DNA of 9,465 nucleotides. Origin: Gammaproteobacteria bacterium (GTDB lineage: Bacteria > Pseudomonadota > Gammaproteobacteria > JABABF01). This document shows, in pieces, positions 1 to 6,972 of the stretch (position 1 is its first letter; the number at the start of each line of letters is the position of its first letter). The stretch is taken from the NCBI GenBank assembly GCA_014238345.1, contig JABABF010000279.1, positions 1 through 9,465 on the forward strand. Direction: 5' to 3'. The position numbers were made by a program, and so were the translations under genes. Under the pieces are notes generated by a model that was not told the origin of the DNA, did no database searches, and saw only the letters and a list, made by a program, of their open reading frames with translations.

Positions 1-609
1 CCCCCAGGTGATTAACGACAAGTAGCGCGGCAGACCTCCTCGAGCTAACAGTACTAGACCCAAGGGCCAACTCAACAACAAGTACTCGGCGGCTTCATTG
101 TTATTGAGAAAGAGGTGATTTGGAACAGTTATGGATGCAGGCCAACGAATGTCGTACACCACTTGTAAGATACCGTACAGAGCCAACATTGCCCCGGCAC
201 CAAACACTGCAGTGAGCAATAGCTGCAACTGCTGCGCTCGAGCCTGCCACGCCACCACTAATGTGGCAAATAGCAAGGCAGTACCCCACAGCAATAGTTT
301 CATGCCTGCTTCGTAGTAGTTGTGTGCCCACAACAGTGATAAACAACCCCACAAGAACAACCATCCCAGCGGCACCAACAGAGAATCGCGGTGCCACACC
401 CTTAGCAATGCTATAGGGCGCAGGTGCTGAGCCAAACCCAAAAAAAGTAACAATACCGTACCCACTTGGTAGACTGACAACATGGCAATCCGTTGGTTAA
501 AACCCCATGGATTCATGCCATACAATGCCCACACTGGAGCCCCAGCGAGCAGTAGAATTAGCGCCCAGCCACAAACGGTGTGCCAATTTTTAGCGAATAA
601 AGGGTGCAC
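1..609 (-). CDS. O-antigen ligase/polymerase-like membrane protein, partial (paralogue of the adjacent gene)
   Basis: The first 203 codons of a polytopic inner-membrane protein are visible; the rest lies beyond the left edge. The reading frame is open from a GTG at 609 to position 1. It is a clear paralogue of the product of the gene immediately upstream. Both share a hydrophobic N-terminal segment, then SLLWAHNYYE here against SLLWSHNNYE there, and later NNNEAAEYLLL here against NNKNMAAQYLLL there. By analogy it belongs to the Wzy_C (O-antigen ligase/polymerase) superfamily, but the diagnostic His-containing periplasmic loop is outside the window. GTG at 609 is preceded directly by an in-frame TGA (610-612) and no Shine-Dalgarno is visible, so translation probably depends on coupling to the upstream gene, whose TAA ends 10 bases earlier. 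An internal ATG at 528 is a less likely start because it would remove the first membrane segment. Whether it is a polymerase, ligase or protein O-glycosyltransferase cannot be told from this part. Confidence 0.75.
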   Translation of the reverse strand, partial: MHPLFAKNWHTVCGWALILLLAGAPVWALYGMNPWGFNQRIAMLSVYQVGTVLLLFLGLAQHLRPIALLRVWHRDSLLVPLGWLFLWGCLSLLWAHNYYEAGMKLLLWGTALLFATLVVAWQARAQQLQLLLTAVFGAGAMLALYGILQVVYDIRWPASITVPNHLFLNNNEAAEYLLLSWPLGLVLLARGGLPRYLSLITWG

Positions 610-618
610 TCAAAACAT

Positions 619-2673
619 TTAATGACGGGCAAATCTTTTTGGGGTATACTGTGGTTCAGGAGGCGGAGTCACACCCAACTGCTTCAATACAGCTACTACC
701 ACCCCTCTTTCTCGCTCGCTCAGCCGACCACCACTGGGAGTGTAAGTTTGCAAAAGATATTCTCTCGACAACTCATATTCCTTGGCATGGAAACTGACTA
801 TCCCTGCCAAATACAGTGTATCATTAGTATCTCGCGCCGACACTAAGCGCTTCACTAATGGCATGGCTTCTGCAGAACGTCCCGCGTGGTCATACGCTGT
901 AATGGTATTGGTCAGGGTGTGCAACATATTGGGATAGCCCTCCAACACTTCATTAAAAGCGTCTATCGCATTGGAATAGTTGCCTCTGCGCATATAACCC
1001 ATTGCCACAAAATTGCGTAGACGACGGCGGGCGGGGAACAATTCTTTGGCACGTAATCCCTCAATCAACATTCCCTGCACATCACTACGGCGGGAGGCAA
1101 TCGTCGCTTTTCGGAAGCTTATCTCACTCTGGTACCAACGATGGTGATGCCACACCACGCTGGCAAACAACACCGCCGCCACAGTGCTGGCCACCAACGA
1201 CCCACGCCAGCCAAAGCGCGGTAGTGAAAGCAAAAGGCGGGGACCTTGATAATTTCTCCAATAAACTTCAATTAAACCCGCATAAACAACAAATAAACAA
1301 ATCGGTGCCGGCTGTTCAAATGCAAAACTTCCTGCTGCATTCAGCGCCAAACCCGCCATTGCAACCAGCAATAACACCATGACCACACGCCCGTCATAGT
1401 CAAGCTTAAAGGCCATTTGGCCACCTCGCCGAGCAACACCTGTGGCGCCCCAGATCATCAGCAATAGGCCAACCAAGCCTAACTCGGCGAATAATTCCAG
1501 ATAATCGTTGTGGGTATTGATGTGCTGAATGTCAAGCCCCATCTCCCAATCCACCATTGCTGAGCGGTAATAGAGCGGATATTCGACCATCCAGTTGCCG
1601 ATGCCAACACCGATGAGCCAATGATCTTTGATCATCTCTATCGTGTTACGCCAAATGGGGAAGCGGGTCTCCCCAGAATAACTCATCGCGTGCTTCCATA
1701 GAGTCTCTAAACGCTGGATCGTGTATGTAATTAAACTACCATCTCCTTTACTCAGAAGCGATAACAAAAACAATATGCAAATGCCGACTCCTACATAGAT
1801 GCAGAACCGTTGCCAAAATCCGCGGTCATGCCAGCGCTTCATGGTTTCTCGAATCAAGAAAAATAGCAGTAGCGCCAGCTGTAAAATAAAACACAGTATG
1901 GCATTGCGTGTGGTTCCGTAAAATAGCAAGATCACCTGTGCCATAGAGCCGCCCAACAACAGAATTTTCCAATGTGGTGCGGATATTCGCAGCATCATTA
2001 ACAATCCGATGGGGATCAGTAGCAACAGGTACTGTGCAGCCATATTTTTGTTGTTAAAGGTAAGCGCCGGAGGATAGTGCTGATCGATCAAATCAAAGCC
2101 GTAATGGTATTGCAACAGGCCAATTGACGCCAGCACGACACCGATGGCAAACAGTACGTAGAGACAACGATCGACATCTTTGGGTTGATTAAAAGTTTGA
2201 GTTACCAAAAACGCCGTCAGTAGTGCTCCACCCCAATCTAGTAGTTTGATGCTGCCCTCATAATTGTTATGTGACCACAGTAGAGAGAGTACACTCCAGC
2301 CAAGGAAACACCACAAGGGCAACAGCACCGGCATACTCAGAATATTCAGAGTGGAACGAGGTCTGGGCAACAGGAAAAACAGCAGCAACATGGCACCGGC
2401 ACCCACTTGGATAACCGATGCCATGTGCAGGTCTGGAGAGTAACCGTATTTATGGCCATAGACACCCAATAAGGGGGGGGCGGCAACCAGCAATGCCAAT
2501 AACCATTTATACCAAGTGGGAGCTTGCCAGACCAAGCCTGGTAGCGCGGTGTTGCTGGCGGTGGCTACGGGGGTTGCTCGCTGTACGGAAGGCGAACCAC
2601 CAACGGAGATGGCTGGCCGTTTTACCACCCTTTGGGTCATCCCTTTACGAGAATGTTTACGTGCTTTCGCCAT
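619..2673 (-). CDS. O-antigen ligase/polymerase (Wzy_C) family protein with C-terminal TPR-like region
   Basis: A 684-residue inner-membrane protein. Residues 1-50 are a basic, probably cytosolic tail. Roughly ten or more hydrophobic segments follow between about 54 and 510. The Wzy_C signature is at about 352-402: GVGIGN, then a periplasmic loop with THNDYLELFAELGLVG, where H388 corresponds to the conserved loop His. Residues about 516-660 are soluble, helical and TPR-like (YMRRGNYSNAIDAFNEVLE, then an AEAMPLVKRL segment). Family members join or transfer lipid-linked glycans at the periplasmic face: O-antigen ligase WaaL, polymerase Wzy or PglL-type oligosaccharyltransferase. Which activity applies here is open; the divergent sugar-1-phosphate transferase supports a role in polysaccharide assembly. 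ATG 2673 is chosen because an in-frame TGA lies 15 bases upstream; only a weak GGA precedes it. Codons 65-67 contain a run of eight C on the coding strand. The gene ends in TAA and is followed at once, in the same frame, by its paralogue. Confidence 0.85.
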   Translation of the reverse strand: MAKARKHSRKGMTQRVVKRPAISVGGSPSVQRATPVATASNTALPGLVWQAPTWYKWLLALLVAAPPLLGVYGHKYGYSPDLHMASVIQVGAGAMLLLFFLLPRPRSTLNILSMPVLLPLWCFLGWSVLSLLWSHNNYEGSIKLLDWGGALLTAFLVTQTFNQPKDVDRCLYVLFAIGVVLASIGLLQYHYGFDLIDQHYPPALTFNNKNMAAQYLLLLIPIGLLMMLRISAPHWKILLLGGSMAQVILLFYGTTRNAILCFILQLALLLFFLIRETMKRWHDRGFWQRFCIYVGVGICILFLLSLLSKGDGSLITYTIQRLETLWKHAMSYSGETRFPIWRNTIEMIKDHWLIGVGIGNWMVEYPLYYRSAMVDWEMGLDIQHINTHNDYLELFAELGLVGLLLMIWGATGVARRGGQMAFKLDYDGRVVMVLLLVAMAGLALNAAGSFAFEQPAPICLFVVYAGLIEVYWRNYQGPRLLLSLPRFGWRGSLVASTVAAVLFASVVWHHHRWYQSEISFRKATIASRRSDVQGMLIEGLRAKELFPARRRLRNFVAMGYMRRGNYSNAIDAFNEVLEGYPNMLHTLTNTITAYDHAGRSAEAMPLVKRLVSARDTNDTLYLAGIVSFHAKEYELSREYLLQTYTPSGGRLSERERGVVVAVLKQLGVTPPPEPQYTPKRFARH

Positions 2674-2797
2674 TGATCCGAGCCATCATGATGTGAGCTA
2701 AGGCCGAGTGCCTCGCGGCTACGACCTACACGCCCCCGCAGACAACACTCCGCTAATCCGTCTATTATTATAACCATGCTATAGGGTTCATCGTTCT
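2674..2797. promoter_or_regulatory. Divergent intergenic region with candidate back-to-back promoters
   Basis: This 124-base gap separates two divergent polysaccharide genes. A short AT-rich island at 2763-2773 stands out from GC-rich flanks. On the minus strand it contains an exact TATAAT (2767-2772), without a good -35 match. On the plus strand it contains TATTAT (2763-2768), with CAGACA (2739-2744) 18 bases upstream as a possible -35. The two -10 candidates overlap, so polymerases serving the two genes could not bind at once. Implied leaders are about 85-90 bases on the minus side and about 23 bases on the plus side. These are consensus matches by eye only. Confidence 0.35.
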
Positions 2798-4069
2798 ATG
2801 AATTCACTCCACGCCACTCATGTTCGACACCAACTCTTTTCCGGAGCCAGTGCCTTACTGGTGCCACTCGTAGCCTTGCTCATACAACTATTATTGAGCG
2901 GATCACTCACCATGAGCTTGGAAGTGGCCGAAATCAATGCTTTATGGGGCATCACTGGCATTTGTCTCGCGATACCGCTGATATTAGAGCGCCATTCACA
3001 ACTCCCTGGATACCATAGCTTAGGCCATGCCATAGGAGTCGTCACCGCACTGTTTGGTTGCCTGTTACTGATTATTTTGTTGTGTCGCATCGACTACGCT
3101 CGCTCAGTGTTGCTGACTGGCTTGGCGCTGAGCATGCTCTGGTCGCAGTGCTATGTACTGTGGTTGCTACGCCACCCTTCAGCACCCTTGGCGTTGGTTC
3201 CTGGCCACGGTGCGGATGTGCTACGACAGCTGCGGCAGTGCCGAGAATGGCCCTTGCTGGTACAGCCGGGTGACGAGTGGCCAACACAGGCTCGCGGTGT
3301 GGCTACGGACCTGCATCAGGATCTGTCAGCTGACTGGGGGCGCGCTGTAGTCGAGCTGTCACTGCGCGGCATACCGGTTTATGATGCCAGCCAAGTCCAT
3401 GAATCCCTAAGCGGACGTGTATCCACCGATTACCTGACAGCTAACCAAGTGGGGTCATTGGTTCCCTCCCCGATCTACCTGCCAGTCAAACGCGCCATGG
3501 ACGTGGTGAGCAGCTTGCTAATACTACTGCCCTGCATGATCCTGATGCCCTTCGTAGCCCTCGCAATCCGTTGGGATTCCCCTGGGTCAGTGATTTTTTC
3601 CCAACAGCGCATAGGGCTCAATGGGAAGCCGTTTGTGCTATACAAACTCCGCACGATGCATCAGGCACCAAGTACTGATGACGACACCACCGTATCCACT
3701 GATCGCAACGATCACCGCATCACCTGCGTTGGTCGCTACCTGCGAAAAATCAGACTGGATGAGCTGCCGCAGTTGTGGAATGTATTGCGCGGCGATATGA
3801 GCATGATTGGCCCTCGTCCCGCCGTGGCCACCCAAGATGACCTCAACGAGGCACACATCCCGTTCTACCGTCACCGACATATTGTGCGACCAGGTATCAG
3901 TGGCTGGGCACAGGTGCGACAAGGCTATGTGGAGGATGAGAATGCCGATGCGACACAGCTCAAGATCGAGTACGACTTCTATTACATACGCCACCTATCA
4001 TTATGGCTAGATGGCATCATCACACTGCTGACCCTTTGGACCGTACTCAGCGGTCGCGGTGCACGCTGA
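2798..4069 (+). CDS. Undecaprenyl-phosphate sugar-1-phosphate transferase (WcaJ/WbaP type)
   Basis: A 423-residue membrane enzyme of the bacterial sugar transferase (polyprenyl-phosphate hexose-1-phosphate transferase) family. It would transfer a sugar-1-phosphate from a nucleotide sugar to undecaprenyl phosphate on the cytosolic face, the first step of a lipid-linked repeat unit. Four hydrophobic segments lie at about 15-35, 48-63, 77-97 and 102-124. A shortened middle domain ends in GIPVYDASQVHESLSGRV, as is typical of the long family members. The catalytic domain starts at about 226 with PIYLPVKRAMD, a re-entrant hydrophobic helix at 236-256, SPGSVIFSQQRIG, KLRTM, the catalytic Asp-Glu pair D321/E322 in RLDELPQLWNVL, GDMSMIGPRP (332-341) and RPGISGWAQV (364-373). 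It is somewhat shorter than E. coli WcaJ (464). The sugar specificity cannot be read. ATG 2798 gives the complete first membrane helix; its Shine-Dalgarno is weak (AGGG, 11 bases away). TGA at 4067-4069 falls at the usual C-terminus. Confidence 0.92.
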   Translation: MNSLHATHVRHQLFSGASALLVPLVALLIQLLLSGSLTMSLEVAEINALWGITGICLAIPLILERHSQLPGYHSLGHAIGVVTALFGCLLLIILLCRIDYARSVLLTGLALSMLWSQCYVLWLLRHPSAPLALVPGHGADVLRQLRQCREWPLLVQPGDEWPTQARGVATDLHQDLSADWGRAVVELSLRGIPVYDASQVHESLSGRVSTDYLTANQVGSLVPSPIYLPVKRAMDVVSSLLILLPCMILMPFVALAIRWDSPGSVIFSQQRIGLNGKPFVLYKLRTMHQAPSTDDDTTVSTDRNDHRITCVGRYLRKIRLDELPQLWNVLRGDMSMIGPRPAVATQDDLNEAHIPFYRHRHIVRPGISGWAQVRQGYVEDENADATQLKIEYDFYYIRHLSLWLDGIITLLTLWTVLSGRGAR

Positions 4070-4220
4070 GCTATTGGACTCCGCTCTCATAAACTCATCA
4101 AACCGCCAGCCATCCTCTCGCACACCGACCACGGGCTGGCGCTACGGCTCTAGTTGAGGGAAGGCCTGTTTCACTCTCTGAGCACCAGAGAGTCGGTAGA
4201 GTGCATTAGTCCGGCCTACC
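4070..4220. other. Intergenic gap between convergent genes
   Basis: These 151 bases separate the 3' ends of the sugar transferase and the ComEA-like gene. They hold one clear hairpin (4173-4193, listed separately). I see no coding potential and no other structure that stands out. Confidence 0.6.
4173..4193. terminator. Perfect 8-bp hairpin between convergent genes, possible bidirectional terminator
   Basis: ACTCTCTG (4173-4180) and CAGAGAGT (4186-4193) are exact reverse complements around a 5-base loop, AGCAC. The position between two converging stop codons fits a shared terminator. Against this, neither strand shows a T tract after the stem, so it is not a canonical intrinsic terminator. 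It may instead protect 3' ends or mark a Rho-dependent end. Confidence 0.35.
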
Positions 4221-4646
4221 CTAATCCAATGTCAGCCGCTCGCGGTTGCGCTCCACCAGCTTCTTACTGATGCCGCGCACTGCCTGTAAATCGCCCAACC
4301 GCGCAAATGGCCCGTGCTGTTCTCGGTAACGCACGATCGCCTCGGCCTTGCGGCGTCCGATGCCAGTCAGTCGCATCAGTTCCTTGGGTGTGGCGCTGTT
4401 GATCCCAATGCTGATCTTTGCACAGGGTGCCATGGTACTGCCATTGATGCCATTGATGCCATTGACACCATCCACGCTACCCGCCACCTCATCCGCAGCT
4501 GCTACAGCCACATGAGTATTAGTATTCTGCGCCATCGTCACGCCGCTACTGCCGCTACTGAGTAACAGTGCGGCCAGCGTCAAGCGGGTCACGGTGCTGA
4601 CCCCCCCGCGACCGCAATGTTCTATGTATTCACTGATTGTCGTCAT
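4221..4646 (-). CDS. Exported ComEA-type helix-hairpin-helix DNA-binding protein
   Basis: A 141-residue small protein. Residues about 20-39 form a signal peptide: R21, a hydrophobic core LTLAALLLSS, and a plausible cleavage site after TMA (39). A low-complexity linker (about 41-78) includes NGINGINGS. The C-terminal domain (about 78-138) is the ComEA double helix-hairpin-helix: INSATPKELMRLTGIGRRKAEAIVRYR with the GIG hairpin, then GPFARLGDLQAVRGISKKLVERN with the second hairpin. Such proteins bind double-stranded DNA without sequence preference in the periplasm; ComEA proper draws in DNA during natural transformation. Short gammaproteobacterial versions (YbaV-like) have no firmly known role, so competence is an inference. 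ATG 4646 is supported by a strong AAGGAGG (4657-4663) 10 bases upstream. Seven G occur at codons 14-16, before the signal core. A comEA-like gene beside an O-antigen locus is an arrangement I recall from Pseudomonas. Confidence 0.88.
   Translation of the reverse strand: MTTISEYIEHCGRGGVSTVTRLTLAALLLSSGSSGVTMAQNTNTHVAVAAADEVAGSVDGVNGINGINGSTMAPCAKISIGINSATPKELMRLTGIGRRKAEAIVRYREQHGPFARLGDLQAVRGISKKLVERNRERLTLD
4440..4465 (-). repeat. 9-bp tandem repeat, about 2.9 copies, in the comEA-like linker
   Basis: On the plus strand the unit GCCATTGAT is repeated twice perfectly, followed by eight bases of a third copy. On the coding strand it encodes the Asn-Gly-Ile repeats at about residues 62-69, between the signal peptide and the DNA-binding domain. 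Because the unit is nine bases, copy-number change would lengthen or shorten the linker without shifting the frame. Confidence 0.85.
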
Positions 4647-5046
4647 GATTGCTAGACCTCCTTGTCTATATGCCTTGCTTCATCGCCAGCTACGGCTTCT
4701 GATCTCAGAGACCAGTGCCCTTAACCGCAATGTCCATATCATGCTGAAGGATGAGTACTGAATAGTCAAGTGTTTTGGACTATCAAATAGCCCTAGAAAA
4801 GTAGCGATTTGATTCCCGGTGTCTGCTCTAATGACATGCGAACTAGCAGAGCCCATCCCACAGCCACTTGCCGAGCGCCAGCAAGCATGCGACAATAGAG
4901 TAGCAATGAGTTGGCAAGCTGACCTGCTGTATTTCTAAGGGAAGCAAGCGGCGAGCGAACACATGACTACAACCCCTCAGCAGATCATCAGATCGCCGCT
5001 GTTTGAATAGAACGCCTTACCAAACCCTAGCCCCGCTGCCCCAGTT

Positions 5047-5061
5047 TTGCCAGTGTGGCAA
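5047..5061. promoter_or_regulatory. Inverted repeat TTGCCA-GTG-TGGCAA upstream of rne
   Basis: A perfect 6-bp inverted repeat with a 3-base centre, about 220 bases before the rne start. Its symmetry suits a dimeric repressor operator or a tight RNA hairpin. No T run follows, so it is not an intrinsic terminator. A 6-bp palindrome can also arise by chance. Confidence 0.25.
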
Positions 5062-5269
5062 CCATATCTAGGAAAGCCTAGAAGCATGGTGCTACCTGAT
5101 AGACAGCATGCGTTGCCCGCTGATGTGGCCGACGCACCCCCCGCCGACTAACCATGCCTAATCCAATATTAATGTTAGGCTGGATTGCCGCTGTGTCCTA
5201 TGTGGGCGCTACGGCTTCGGGGGGCTCCGCTCTAGCAGTGCTCTACGGCGATGCGTTCTCCCCCCTGAC

Positions 5270-5274
5270 GGAGG
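5270..5274 (+). promoter_or_regulatory. Shine-Dalgarno site of rne
   Basis: GGAGG ends 6 bases before ATG 5281. It decides the rne start: RNase E homologues begin about 14 residues later in the alignment, but no ATG, GTG or TTG is in frame between 5284 and the conserved ILVNA segment. The N-terminal extension is therefore probably real. Confidence 0.75.
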
Positions 5275-5280
5275 AAGCTT

Positions 5281-6972
5281 ATGCCCCCCCCCACACAACA
5301 TTTATCGCAACAGCAAGGCAAGCAAAAAATTCTGGTCAATGCAACGCATCCAGAGGAAATGCGCATTGCCATAATTTTTGGAGCCGATCTATTTGATCTT
5401 GAGATAGAGCAGCGCAATGTTGGTCATCAACAGCAGAACAACATCTACAAAGGGCGCGTCGCCCACATCAACTCAAGCCTCAATGCCGCTTTTGTCGACT
5501 TTGGCGCAGAGCGCGATGGCTTTTTACCCCTAAAACACCTTGCGGCAGAGTTCTACCCGCCCAACGGTAGCACTCATGCTGACACCCATGAAATAGCGCA
5601 GCTACTCCACGAAGGGCAAGAAATTATCGTCCAAGTGGACAAGGAGGAGCGCGACGGCAAAGGAGCGGCTCTGACCACGCTGATTCGCTTGCCCGGACGC
5701 AGCTTGGTGCTGTCTCCCAACGACCCGCGTAGCCATGGCGTATCCCGACGATTTAGCCCACCGGCACGGGAGGCTGCACAGCAGCTGTTGCAGAGCCTTG
5801 AGGTTCCCGCTGGGATGTCGGTCGTGCTACGCAGTTCGGCGGCAAACATTGGCGTGGAACAATTGCACCGCGAACTCCAAGCACTGGCACGACAGTGGAG
5901 CGCAATCACTGCGGCAGCTGCACAGAGCCCCGCACCACATCTGTTGTTGCGTGAGGACGATGTATTAGTGCGAGTATTGCGCGATTGGCTGAGCGCAGAT
6001 ACCGATCAAGTATTACTCGACACTGCGGAGGCGTTGGAGAGGGCACAGCGCTATGTGCGCATCGTGAGCCCAGAGTATGAAAACCGGCTACAGCTCTATG
6101 AAGGTACACGGCCACTGTTCAACCGCTATCACGTAGAGCGCCACATCGCTTCAGCCTATCAGCGCATGGTGCCACTGCCCGCTGGTGGGGACATCGTAAT
6201 CGACCGTACTGAAGCGATGACCGTGATTGATGTGAACTCCTCTAGCACCAAGGGCAAGGGCATCGAAGAAGTGGCGCTGACTGCCAATTTGGAGGCGGTC
6301 GAGGAAATTTCCCGCCAGTTGCGTTTACGCGATATCGGTGGCTTGATAGTGATAGATTTCATTGACATGAATTCAGATCAAAACCGCCACGCCGTGGAAA
6401 ATTCCATGGAAACGGCACTGGCCAATGATCGCACCCGCATAAACTGTGGACATATCTCGCGCTTTGGTCTGTTAGAGATGACCCGCAAGCGCCTGCGTCC
6501 ATCGCTACGCGAGCAACGCGATATCATCTGCCCTCGTTGCGATGGCAACGGCTCAATTCGACCGCCCAAGCAACAGGCGCTGGACTTGTTGCGATTGATT
6601 GTGGAAGAGAGTGCATCGCGACCAAAAGCATGTCAGCTGCACGTATTGGCTCCCATCGAAACGGCAGCCATTTTTTACAATGACTATCGGGATAAGTTGA
6701 GCCAACTAGAGCAGGAATTTTCATTGCGCATCCAATTGTTCCCAGACCCCAACTGCTTCCGTCCCCACCACCGTTTTTACGGAGAGAATGATGACATACC
6801 AATGGATGAAGCGGTATTGGGGCATCCGGATACCGAGCACCGCTTACAACACAGAGCTGCGCAACAGCGCGCTGCCGACCAGCCACTAAATACTGCGACT
6901 GTGTCATCTGAGCAAGCATGGGCGCCTGTTCCCACTGCACGGCTCGGTTGGTGGCGACAATGGCTCACCTGA
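5281..6972 (+). CDS. rne: Ribonuclease E, catalytic half (ends at an in-frame TGA)
   Basis: A 563-residue RNase E/G catalytic region. RNase E is the essential endonuclease that starts mRNA decay and processes 9S rRNA and tRNA precursors at the inner membrane. Visible in order: a 14-residue extension (MPPPTQHLSQQQGK) not found in E. coli; KILVNA; the S1 domain with NIYKGRVAHINSSLNAAFVDFG (54-75); VDKEERDGKGAALTT (119-133); GGDIVIDRTEAMTVIDVNS with D317 and N319, equivalent to E. coli D303 and N305; GLIVIDFIDM with D359, equivalent to D346; SRFGLLEMTRKR; and the zinc-link CPRC at C417-C420. The small domain follows to about 500. The product stops within a Trp-rich stretch, LGWWRQWLT, which looks like the start of the membrane-targeting amphipathic helix. 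The same frame stays open for 208 more codons with RNase E-like scaffold sequence. Nine C follow the start codon directly. RNase G is an unlikely alternative because of this layout. Confidence 0.93.
   Translation: MPPPTQHLSQQQGKQKILVNATHPEEMRIAIIFGADLFDLEIEQRNVGHQQQNNIYKGRVAHINSSLNAAFVDFGAERDGFLPLKHLAAEFYPPNGSTHADTHEIAQLLHEGQEIIVQVDKEERDGKGAALTTLIRLPGRSLVLSPNDPRSHGVSRRFSPPAREAAQQLLQSLEVPAGMSVVLRSSAANIGVEQLHRELQALARQWSAITAAAAQSPAPHLLLREDDVLVRVLRDWLSADTDQVLLDTAEALERAQRYVRIVSPEYENRLQLYEGTRPLFNRYHVERHIASAYQRMVPLPAGGDIVIDRTEAMTVIDVNSSSTKGKGIEEVALTANLEAVEEISRQLRLRDIGGLIVIDFIDMNSDQNRHAVENSMETALANDRTRINCGHISRFGLLEMTRKRLRPSLREQRDIICPRCDGNGSIRPPKQQALDLLRLIVEESASRPKACQLHVLAPIETAAIFYNDYRDKLSQLEQEFSLRIQLFPDPNCFRPHHRFYGENDDIPMDEAVLGHPDTEHRLQHRAAQQRAADQPLNTATVSSEQAWAPVPTARLGWWRQWLT

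Larger units (their letters stand above)
4647..5280. other. Long intergenic region upstream of rne: no convincing gene, probable rne leader
   Basis: This 634-base stretch lies between the divergent comEA-like gene and rne. It begins with the comEA Shine-Dalgarno and ends with the rne Shine-Dalgarno. The open frames at 4680-4895 (minus) and from 5154 (plus) lack a ribosome site and any recognisable domain, so I do not call them. Visible structures are a perfect inverted repeat at 5047-5061 and several G/C homopolymers (C6 at 5137-5142, G6 at 5219-5224, C6 at 5260-5265). In E. coli the rne transcript has a leader of several hundred bases through which RNase E represses its own synthesis. The size of this gap would allow the same here, but I see no element I can identify as homologous. 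No promoter match was good enough to name. Confidence 0.5.

Noticed and set aside
101..397. Minus-strand open frame of 98 codons near the left edge.
   Set aside because: It is an out-of-frame shadow of the Wzy_C paralogue, whose true frame is open from 609 to the window edge and matches its neighbour.
4680..4895. Minus-strand open frame of 71 codons in the long gap before rne.
   Set aside because: It has no ribosome site, no domain and a Ser/Arg-rich random-looking composition.
4136..5216. The 12-mer GGCGCTACGGCT occurs in both intergenic regions, with a shorter GCTACGGCT copy near 4690, suggesting a dispersed element.
   Set aside because: A few shared 12-mers are expected by chance in a window this size and the flanks do not align.
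5154..5396. Plus-strand open frame of 80 codons with a hydrophobic start, overlapping the rne start.
   Set aside because: It has no Shine-Dalgarno and no recognisable domain, and its second half is an out-of-frame reading of rne. It is mentioned only for its frame relation to the C9 tract.
6970..6972. Reassignment of TGA to tryptophan, which would repair rne and also give the second Wzy_C paralogue an ATG start (via TGA 610-612).
   Set aside because: TGA stops tusC exactly at the family C-terminus (two in a row) and ends the sugar transferase at its usual C-terminus. Reading TGA as Trp would run tusC far into tusB, so TGA is a stop here.
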